A model generated the notes under the pieces. The model was not told the origin of the DNA, searched no databases, and was given only the letters and a program-made list of their open reading frames with translations. The position numbers and the translations under genes were made by a program. This document shows positions 57,430 to 64,000 of a DNA stretch of 64,000 nucleotides, one piece after another; position 1 is the first letter of the stretch, and each line of letters begins with the position of its first letter. The stretch comes from an uncultured Clostridium sp. (GTDB taxonomy: Bacteria; Bacillota_I; Bacilli_A; RF39; UBA660): the NCBI GenBank assembly GCA_902493795.1, contig CABUQZ010000003.1, positions 1 through 64,000 of the forward strand. The letters are read 5' to 3'.

Positions 57430-59070
57430 TTCTTCTTTTGTATTTTCTTTTTCTTCTTCTATATCTTTTAATACATATGTATATACTTTATCTCTTATAG
57501 TAAAATCTAGGTATATTTTATCTGCATTTTTTAGTTTATCTCTTACTTGTATAAATACGTATTGATTTGTTACAAATGGTGTTACATCTGTTAACTCTAA
57601 TCTATTATGATATTCTTTTCCATTAATTTCAAATCTTATGCTTCCAAATTTTGTTATGAACTTTGGATTAGAATACTCTTTTCCTAATTTTTCATAGTCA
57701 TAATTTATATTTAAGTCTAATCTCATCAAAGTAAATGCAAATTGGGAAGTTTGAGAAGCAGAAATAACATTTACCCTTTTTGTACAATTTCCACCAGTAC
57801 ATCTTACTACATTATAATTGAAGTTATCTTTTAATTGTACTTCGTTTATTTTTAATTTTGTATTACCTAGTAGGCTTCCACTAAAGTCTAATTCTTCTTT
57901 TAACTTTGCAGTTTTCTCTTTTGTCGCTTCATTTTCTAATGATTTTGGAGATATTTTTATTTTTTTGTAATTATATATTAACTCTCCTTCATTATATTCA
58001 ACATTATCTAAGTATTTTAGTTTAAATGAAGAATCATAGTATTCAACTGGTACTTCAAAGACAAATACAAAATCTCTTGTTTCATAAGCATCTAGTATTT
58101 GGCTAAAATAATTTACACCAAACTCAGTAAATTTAGAATTCATATCAGTAGTTGAAAAAGCAGCATTTGGTCCACCATAGTCAAGTTTCATTAATTTTGA
58201 ATTTGCTTGATAGTCTAAGTTTGATTTGTTTTCATATCTAATCTTGGTAATAACATAAAAATATTTTGAGTTAATCATTTCTCCACGTGAATCTTTATTT
58301 GTTTTATAACTTTCTAATACTTTTACATTGTATGGTCCAACATCAACAAACTCATTTTCTTTATATATTTTTTCTCTAGTAGTAATGAAATTTATTACAA
58401 ATACTAATACTACTACTCCTACAACTATTTCTATACCTGTAAATATAAATTTATTTTCTTTATAAAAGTATTTTAATAGTCTTAGTTTTTTCTTTGTTTT
58501 TGCTTTGATTTCTTCACTATCTAAGTTAAATTCAAATTCATACTCTTCATTATCTTCTTTTTCTATTCCTAAGTCTAGTAAGTCTTTTTTAAAGTCAAAC
58601 CTTTTTACATCAAACCCAATTGCCCTTACAAAGCAGATTAATACAACTGGTATCTGAATAACTGATAATAACCTAATTATATCTCTTATAATATTAACTA
58701 GCCTTATATTAGGAGGAGAAAATAACATCTCATATATGAATGAGCTCACAAACATGTAGGCAAAAAGCAAAACAGTATAAGTAATAAATACATATACATA
58801 AAATAATATTGGCTTCTTTTTATGTCTTAATAAGTAAATAATACTTCCACATAGTATCAATATTAAGAAAGTAAATATGTACATGAAAGTTGTTACATAA
58901 GTTGATGATAAATCATCTTTAACTATTGATTGTCCATCTCTTATATATTGACTGAAAAAACTTACAATATTCCATGTTTTAAATATCAATATAAGTGAAC
59001 AACACAAAATAAAAGCATGAATTATCTTAAAATGCTTTACCAAGAAAGCATATGGTCTTTTTAGTATCAT
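57418..59070 (-). CDS. Multi-pass membrane protein with large extracytoplasmic domain
   Basis: A 550-residue protein. Four helices lie in the first 165 residues (about 15-40, 58-80, 85-110, 130-150). A polar acidic stretch and a fifth helix (about 205-228) are followed by about 300 residues outside. The external part has beta-rich text (FVDVGPYNVKVLESYKTNKD, YFYVITKIRYENKS) of the DUF4352/immunoprotease-like type, repeated in a second half (GNTKLKINEVQLKDNFNYNV). Two cysteines in RCTGGNCTK could form a disulfide. GGGTGA lies five bases before ATG 59070. Function unknown. Confidence 0.75.
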   Translation of the reverse strand: MILKRPYAFLVKHFKIIHAFILCCSLILIFKTWNIVSFFSQYIRDGQSIVKDDLSSTYVTTFMYIFTFLILILCGSIIYLLRHKKKPILFYVYVFITYTVLLFAYMFVSSFIYEMLFSPPNIRLVNIIRDIIRLLSVIQIPVVLICFVRAIGFDVKRFDFKKDLLDLGIEKEDNEEYEFEFNLDSEEIKAKTKKKLRLLKYFYKENKFIFTGIEIVVGVVVLVFVINFITTREKIYKENEFVDVGPYNVKVLESYKTNKDSRGEMINSKYFYVITKIRYENKSNLDYQANSKLMKLDYGGPNAAFSTTDMNSKFTEFGVNYFSQILDAYETRDFVFVFEVPVEYYDSSFKLKYLDNVEYNEGELIYNYKKIKISPKSLENEATKEKTAKLKEELDFSGSLLGNTKLKINEVQLKDNFNYNVVRCTGGNCTKRVNVISASQTSQFAFTLMRLDLNINYDYEKLGKEYSNPKFITKFGSIRFEINGKEYHNRLELTDVTPFVTNQYVFIQVRDKLKNADKIYLDFTIRDKVYTYVLKDIEEEKENTKEENKD

Positions 59071-59126
59071 CACAATCACCCTATGATATAAGTATACATT
59101 ATTTTTTTGTTCTTATAAAGACTAAA

Positions 59127-59152
59127 TCAAAAAAAAGAAGATTTCTCTTCTT
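59127..59152 (-). terminator. Terminator after the 404-residue exported protein gene
   Basis: AAGAAGA pairs with TCTTCTT around GAAA, then Ts on the minus strand. It touches the stop at 59151. Confidence 0.85.
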
Positions 59153-60365
59153 ATTTTAAGTAAATATCATATGGGTCATCTACTTCTTTTATTAATTTAT
59201 CTTTTTTACCAAGTAAAACTATGCCATTTTCATTGTATCTATATATTGAATTACCCTTCATATAATATATATTATCATCATAAACCTTTATTTTTTGGGC
59301 ATTTTTTTCTTCAAATAGCTTTATTTTTATTTCTGGATATTTATAATAAGCTTTATAAAATACCCCGTCTTTTACATATATTGCATATTTATTCTGTGGA
59401 AATAAAGAGTCATAATCTACTTTTTCAAAATCACTAGTTTTTTCACTAAATATTATTTTGTTATTATTCATTTCATCTACAGATACTTTTGTTTCTTCAC
59501 CATTTATGTATGCGAAAGCATCATTTTGTTTGTCACCTGTAATTTTTACTTCATCAGTATATGGATCTATTTCGTATTGTTTTAATTCTTCTGTGTCGAA
59601 TATATATAATTTATTATTATATACTCCATTAATATATGACTTTTTAGATATTTTATATATCATATTTATTTCTGTTTTTACGCCTGTTTCAATATTATAT
59701 TTTACAAACGTATTAAAAGTTGGAGTTGAAATTAATCTAGGTATTAAATAATATTTACCCACTATTCTTCCAAGGTTATTTGGGGTCTCATAAGCATTTG
59801 TATAAGAAGCTGCGTGAAGATCATCTTTTTCAAAAAAGTATACTGATTGATAATCATATATTATTAATACTTCGTTTTTTGAAAGATAATCTTTATTTAC
59901 TGATATATCTTTTTGCTTTTTTATTTCGCTTTCTTCACTATATTCAGTTTTATTTACATTTGGAAGTTTATTAACATATTCTTTAAATCCATCTGTTTCT
60001 TTTTCAGAATTCATAACATATAAGCCACCTTCATTAACACAAAGAGGACCTGATGAGGTGTTATCATACTTATAAAGTAATGAAACACAGTATAAATTCT
60101 CATCGCTATAAATTGAAACGTCTTTTACTACTTCTTTTTGCTTATTAAAATCATTATGAGTATCAAAGACAAAATCATTTTCTCCATCAGAAACTTTAAA
60201 AACGTAATAATCTCCACTACTGTTTTTTTTGTACTCTTCTTCAATCATAAAACCATTAACTTCATATTCGATTGTATGATTATTTTTAAAAAAAGTAATT
60301 ACAGCTTGATAACATAAAAACATTAGAAATAGTACAATTGTAAACGAAATCGATTTTTTTATCAT
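59151..60365 (-). CDS. Membrane-anchored extracytoplasmic protein, beta-propeller-like
   Basis: A 404-residue protein with one N-terminal helix (about 5-25) as signal anchor. The rest is rich in short beta strands with repeated Tyr-containing blades (KLYIFDTEELKQYEIDPYTDEV, NIYYMKGNSIYRYNENGIVLL), suggesting a propeller (DUF5050-like). No catalytic residues are identified. I chose ATG 60365 with AAGGTG nine bases upstream over the GTG at 60377. It starts 15 bases after holA stops, and a terminator ends it. Confidence 0.7.
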   Translation of the reverse strand: MIKKSISFTIVLFLMFLCYQAVITFFKNNHTIEYEVNGFMIEEEYKKNSSGDYYVFKVSDGENDFVFDTHNDFNKQKEVVKDVSIYSDENLYCVSLLYKYDNTSSGPLCVNEGGLYVMNSEKETDGFKEYVNKLPNVNKTEYSEESEIKKQKDISVNKDYLSKNEVLIIYDYQSVYFFEKDDLHAASYTNAYETPNNLGRIVGKYYLIPRLISTPTFNTFVKYNIETGVKTEINMIYKISKKSYINGVYNNKLYIFDTEELKQYEIDPYTDEVKITGDKQNDAFAYINGEETKVSVDEMNNNKIIFSEKTSDFEKVDYDSLFPQNKYAIYVKDGVFYKAYYKYPEIKIKLFEEKNAQKIKVYDDNIYYMKGNSIYRYNENGIVLLGKKDKLIKEVDDPYDIYLK

Positions 60366-60380
60366 ATATACCAACACCTT

Positions 60381-61307
60381 CTATAAACTTAGTAGAAACA
60401 GTTCGAATAAGGAATTTCCTGAAATGTTACTACATTTTGATCTATAATCTATATCTGCTAGAGTATCTAATAAATATAATAATTTTTTTGTGCTATAATT
60501 ATCACAATTATCTTGTGCTACTTTAACTGAATATTCCTTAGCACCTAAAATATTACATATATTACTTGTGTTATATTTTTTTTCTTTTAATACTTTTACA
60601 CAATACAAATTTCTAATACCATAGGCTACTCCAGCGACTATATTAATTGTATCCTTTTCTTTTTGAGATACTCTTTTATAAATATCGATTGCACTGTCTT
60701 TGTTTCTTTGAACAATAGCGTTAACAAGAGCAAAGATATCCTCATCATAATCTCTTAAAACAATATTATTAATATCTTCTATAGTTATATTTTTATCTTT
60801 TTCACTATATTTATAACATTTTAGTTTTTCTAACTCATTAAGAATTTTCTCATTATTATAAAGACAATAACTTGCAAAATATTTTACTGTCTTATTATCC
60901 ATAGTGCATTCTTTTAGGTTATTTTTAATTAAAACCTCTGATGATACACGTGTAGTTATTACTTCTACTTCTTTATTTAAGAAATCTTTTATTTCACTTT
61001 TTTCATTTATTGTATCATTTACAAGAATAAGATAGTTTTCACTAGGATTTTGATAGTATTTTTTTAATTTAATTAAACATTTTTCAGGGTCTTTATCTAA
61101 GAAAGAGCAATAATAATAGATAATTACTTTTCCATTTGACAAAAAGTTATAGGTATTTAAGTCTTCTAAAACTGTATCTATTGATGTTTCTGGATAGTTA
61201 TACCTTACAATTTCTATATCTTTTTGTTTAATATCGTTAATTATGTTATTTATTCTAGAGTTAATAGTAATTTTATCATTTGATACAATAATGTAATTAT
61301 TCTTCAT
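60381..61307 (-). CDS. holA: DNA polymerase III delta subunit
   Basis: A 308-residue clamp-loader subunit. The fold is seen as an N-terminal nucleotide-binding-like domain (YIIVSNDKITINSRI, VIIYYYCSFLD), a lid with ITIEDINNIVLRDYDEDIFALVNAI, and the C-terminal collar (VAGVAYGIRNLYCVKVL, ILGAKEYSVKVAQDN). It lacks a working P-loop, as usual for delta. It opens the beta clamp for loading. The sequence is diverged and Lys/Asn-rich. The start overlaps the PH-like gene by 11 bases. Confidence 0.85.
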   Translation of the reverse strand: MKNNYIIVSNDKITINSRINNIINDIKQKDIEIVRYNYPETSIDTVLEDLNTYNFLSNGKVIIYYYCSFLDKDPEKCLIKLKKYYQNPSENYLILVNDTINEKSEIKDFLNKEVEVITTRVSSEVLIKNNLKECTMDNKTVKYFASYCLYNNEKILNELEKLKCYKYSEKDKNITIEDINNIVLRDYDEDIFALVNAIVQRNKDSAIDIYKRVSQKEKDTINIVAGVAYGIRNLYCVKVLKEKKYNTSNICNILGAKEYSVKVAQDNCDNYSTKKLLYLLDTLADIDYRSKCSNISGNSLFELFLLSL

Positions 61308-61740
61308 TTTTATTATCTTTTGGATACTTTCTTTTTAGTGTAATCATATTTTCACTAATATTTGTTTCTATCTCATCAAGGGATGCTTTATCAATATTAG
61401 TGAATACTATTTCTTCTTTTATTGTATCAATTATTACTTTACCCCATATTAGTCCTGCTCTTATGTTTAAGTCGTTATACATGTATGGCATTACAGAATC
61501 TAAAGCATAGCCAAATAAAACACGTTTTCTTCCAATTAATATTCTCTTATTTGTTATAGCAATTACTCCTGTTGAAAAGATATCATACCATTTATCATTC
61601 TTTTGACCTGTAAATATGTATCTTACTTCTTCATCTTGATTAAGATGTTTTTCAATTATACTGACATTTTTTCTTAATCTCCATGCTATGGTAAGAGGAT
61701 ATTTTTTCTTAAATTTTTTTATTTCTTTATATAGATCCAT
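61297..61740 (-). CDS. PH-like domain protein
   Basis: A 147-residue cytoplasmic-looking protein. After a basic helix (about 1-30) comes a bacterial PH-fold pattern: LNQDEEVRYIFTGQKN, FSTGVIAITNKRILIGRKRVLF, DLNIRAGLIWGKVIID and EIVFTNIDKASLDEIETNI. Such domains often help membrane or wall stress responses; no role is known here. AGGTGAG lies before ATG 61740, preferred over the GTG at 61749. It lies between a secreted nuclease-fold gene and holA. Confidence 0.75.
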   Translation of the reverse strand: MDLYKEIKKFKKKYPLTIAWRLRKNVSIIEKHLNQDEEVRYIFTGQKNDKWYDIFSTGVIAITNKRILIGRKRVLFGYALDSVMPYMYNDLNIRAGLIWGKVIIDTIKEEIVFTNIDKASLDEIETNISENMITLKRKYPKDNKNEE

Positions 61741-61752
61741 AATACTCACCTT

Positions 61753-62388
61753 TTATAGAATATTATTAATTAAATCATCAATAAACTTTATAATTTTATT
61801 AAAAATATCAACAATAAAATCTATTATAATTCCTATTATTCCTTTATCTTTTTCTTTTTTAGTCTCTTTTTCTTCATTATCTTTTTCATCGCTAGCTGTG
61901 TCAACTATTTCATCTTTCCAAATACCTAGCTTATTTAATTTAGCATATTCTTGTGCTTTTTTTAAATCTTCTGCATACGTATATTCATCTTTTATATACA
62001 TTATTCTTGCATATCCATTTTTAACTAGGTCTTCTTGTAGTAAAACATCATCTATAACTACCCATGCTTGTATTCTTCCAAATTTATCTTCTATTTCAAT
62101 ATTTGGTTCATACTGTATTTCTATTTTTTTAGCACTTTTCAATGATTCACATACGTAGTTACTTACGTAACTTTCATTTATTTCGTCAGTTTCATCATCT
62201 TTTATTTTTTCATCTGATTCAATCCCAAGAAATTTAACATTTATTTCTTCTACCCCTAGCATAAAACGTGCAGAGTCACCATCTACACAATTACTAAGTG
62301 TAACAGCATCTTTTGTTAATTCTTGAGAGTATGACTTTATAGGCAATATAATCAAAAGCAATAACGTTAGTGTAAAAAATCTCTTCAT
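61753..62388 (-). CDS. Secreted staphylococcal-nuclease-fold protein
   Basis: A 211-residue protein with a signal peptide (about 1-21) and an SNase domain (about 28-155): CVDGDSARF, VKFLGIESDE, FGRIQAWVVIDDVLLQEDLV and NKLGIWKDE. In the Staphylococcus enzyme Arg35, Glu43 and Arg87 are catalytic. Here the places read Lys, Glu and Arg, so activity may be reduced. A charged linker and a hydrophobic amphipathic end (IIGIIIDFIVDIFNKIIKFI) could hold it at the membrane. GAGGTGAG precedes the ATG. It follows the VirD4-like gene by 23 bases. Confidence 0.8.
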   Translation of the reverse strand: MKRFFTLTLLLLIILPIKSYSQELTKDAVTLSNCVDGDSARFMLGVEEINVKFLGIESDEKIKDDETDEINESYVSNYVCESLKSAKKIEIQYEPNIEIEDKFGRIQAWVVIDDVLLQEDLVKNGYARIMYIKDEYTYAEDLKKAQEYAKLNKLGIWKDEIVDTASDEKDNEEKETKKEKDKGIIGIIIDFIVDIFNKIIKFIDDLINNIL

Positions 62389-62411
62389 TATCTCACCTCT
62401 TTTATAAAATA

Positions 62412-64000
62412 TTAATCATCGAAGAAATTATCAAAGAATTTTTCATCGTCTGCAACTTCATCTAATTTAATCGTTGTTGTTGGTTTAAACATATTGTTCT
62501 TTTCTTTTTCTTCTTTATATTCGTTTACTTGTTGTTCAAGCATCTCAATCATTTTTTTGTCTTCATCATTTTCTTCATATGGTTCATATTTTATTTCTTT
62601 TGGTGTTTTTTGTTTTTCTTGATCATGCTTTATTTCTTCGTAAACTGCTTCAATTGGTTCTTTTTCTTGCTTTCTTATAGATGTTTCTTTGTTTTCTTTA
62701 TAAGATGGAACAACCTTTTCTTCTTTAACTTCCTCATCTAGATAAAGATCTGATAATTTATCATTAACTTTCTTTTCAATGTCTATGTCATCAAGTAGAA
62801 AATCATCATCATCATCTAATAGTTCTATATTTGTATTTGACTTGTTATATTCCGAAATACTCATTGGTTTCTTTTCTTTTTTTTCTGGAATTTTTTCTTC
62901 TTCTTTTATTTCAGTTTTTTCTTTGATTTCTTTTACTACGTTTGGTTGAACTGGTTTGTTTTCTTTATTCTTCTCTTGTTTAGCCATTTTTTCCTCTTTT
63001 TCAAGTTCAGCAAGTTTTTCATCGATTTTCTTAACTATATCTGATACTGAAATATCTGGTTCTTTTGATCTTAATGGTGGGAACATTGGTCTTGCTCCAC
63101 CACCTGAAGAATTATTAGATGGATCCCCCATAAATGGGAATCCCATAGGAGAACCTTGTCTTGAATCTATAGATGCCATAACTTCGTTCATTTTTTGAGC
63201 TTTCTTTTCTTTAACAAATTCTCTTATGTCAAAAACTTGTACTTTTTGTTTTTCTCTTGTTGGATATCCAACTTTTGGAGATGTACAGTTTCCCCAATCT
63301 ATTTTGAAATCTGGTACAAATGACGTTTTGAATGGATTTTTTCTTAATCTTAGTAAAATTTGATCAAACTGCTTCATTCTTTGTAAATCACTTACTGTAG
63401 CAAGTGGAGTTGATGCTGTTTTATCATCCTTTTTAGATTTCTTTTCTCCACACAATTTACTTATCTCTTCAAGAGCTGCTAGTTCTGTTGATATCAAATA
63501 TATGATATTACCACAGTTACCTTTTATAGTTTCTGCATCATCTTTTCCGTAAACTTTGTTTAACTGTGCAAAGTTTTGGATAATTAATGTAAATCTTACT
63601 TGTCTTGAACGGGCTGCTGTTATCATTGTTGTAACGTCTTTTAATGGTGGCATATTAGCAAACTCATCTAGTAAGAAGTTTGTTCTAACAGGTAATTTTC
63701 CACCATTTTCTTGTGCAACATCGATAAGTGTTTCGTAAGCTTGTTTAATAAAAATTGTAGCTAGTGGATGGTATGTTCTTTTTTCATCCTGAATTATTAT
63801 AAATACTGCAGTTGGTTGTTTTCCTATTGAATCTAGTGTAAAATCACTATGACTTAACATTTCTGATAAGTTTTCACGGGAAGCAAACAATTTAACTTTT
63901 TGTTTAAATACTGAAATAATTCCACCTTTTGTATCACTAGGTGCCATTACTGTACCACTTGCATTTACATAAGCAGCACTTGTTGGTTCTTTATAACTAA
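62412..64000 (-). CDS. VirD4/TraG-type coupling protein (partial, N-terminus off the right edge)
   Basis: The frame is open to the window edge (about 529 codons seen), and in-frame sequence continues above the ATG at 63947, so that ATG is internal. Residues after it show the coupling-protein ATPase: PTAVFIIIQDEKRTYH, the Walker B region NFLLDEFANMPPL, ITAARSRQVRFTLIIQNFAQL (motif III-type) and GNCGNIIYL. The C-terminal 280 residues are a long Lys/Glu-rich, Pro-containing tail (KEKTEIKEEEKIPEKKEKK). Coupling proteins feed substrates to a type IV secretion channel. The VirB2-like gene at 4.8 kb may belong to the same apparatus. Confidence 0.85.
   Translation of the reverse strand, partial: SYKEPTSAAYVNASGTVMAPSDTKGGIISVFKQKVKLFASRENLSEMLSHSDFTLDSIGKQPTAVFIIIQDEKRTYHPLATIFIKQAYETLIDVAQENGGKLPVRTNFLLDEFANMPPLKDVTTMITAARSRQVRFTLIIQNFAQLNKVYGKDDAETIKGNCGNIIYLISTELAALEEISKLCGEKKSKKDDKTASTPLATVSDLQRMKQFDQILLRLRKNPFKTSFVPDFKIDWGNCTSPKVGYPTREKQKVQVFDIREFVKEKKAQKMNEVMASIDSRQGSPMGFPFMGDPSNNSSGGGARPMFPPLRSKEPDISVSDIVKKIDEKLAELEKEEKMAKQEKNKENKPVQPNVVKEIKEKTEIKEEEKIPEKKEKKPMSISEYNKSNTNIELLDDDDDFLLDDIDIEKKVNDKLSDLYLDEEVKEEKVVPSYKENKETSIRKQEKEPIEAVYEEIKHDQEKQKTPKEIKYEPYEENDEDKKMIEMLEQQVNEYKEEKEKNNMFKPTTTIKLDEVADDEKFFDNFFDD

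Overview
The window is very AT-rich and almost every gene lies on the minus strand; the only clear plus-strand gene is a ribosomal protein L28 gene near 37.9 kb. PolC plus DnaE, a T-box leader, SepF, DivIVA, FtsA/FtsZ, TrmK and the dnaG-rpoD pair point to a low-GC Bacillota (class Bacilli or a wall-bearing relative of the Mollicutes, as in uncultured gut lineages). TGA is used as a stop (for example at the end of dnaG), so the code is the standard bacterial one. The lineage is inferred from gene content and not measured.

Layout: 0-2 kb, the N-terminal part of a giant prepilin-like protein with immunoglobulin-like repeats, running off the left edge. 2-5.2 kb, a thiol/sulfur group (DsbD-like membrane protein, thioredoxin, cysteine desulfurase) and a VirB2/TrbC-like membrane protein. 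5.3-5.5 kb, tRNA-Glu, tRNA-Asn and tRNA-Ile under one promoter. 5.7-12.7 kb, fmt, a cyclophilin lipoprotein, a Fic toxin with its small antitoxin, and a T-box controlled HD-domain gene plus valS. 12.7-18.1 kb, an unusual operon: a primary-type sigma factor with a repetitive linker and an extra C-terminal helix-turn-helix, then three paralogs built of sigma-region-4-like modules. 18.2-19.9 kb, a second prepilin-like surface protein. 20.2-25.5 kb, ysxE-like, spoVID-like, trmK, rpoD and dnaG. 25.5-35.6 kb, a structured non-coding stretch, polC, dnaE and membrane or unknown proteins. 35.6-49 kb, L28, divIVA, sepF, a HerA-like ATPase, the ymfF/ymfH M16 peptidase pair, deoD, ftsK, ftsZ and ftsA. 49.1-52.1 kb, a bacteriocin-type locus (C39 ABC exporter, accessory protein, two double-glycine peptides, one small hydrophobic protein). 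52.3-57.1 kb, accessory orphan genes separated by long AT-rich gaps, including a protein with seven tandem zinc ribbons. 57.3-64 kb, tRNA-Cys, membrane proteins, holA, a PH-like protein, a secreted nuclease-fold protein and a VirD4/TraG-type coupling protein running off the right edge.

Most notable points: (1) the sigma-factor operon, whose first gene has no normal start codon because its apparent N-terminus is in another frame; (2) two bacteriocin precursors that both lack an ATG/GTG/TTG start exactly where their Lys-Lys-Leu leader begins; (3) the Bacillus-like order spoVID-ysxE-valS, kept but split by the sigma operon and the pilin-like gene; (4) a 430-base structured region between polC and dnaG; (5) the expanding zinc-ribbon array and the orphan genes next to it.
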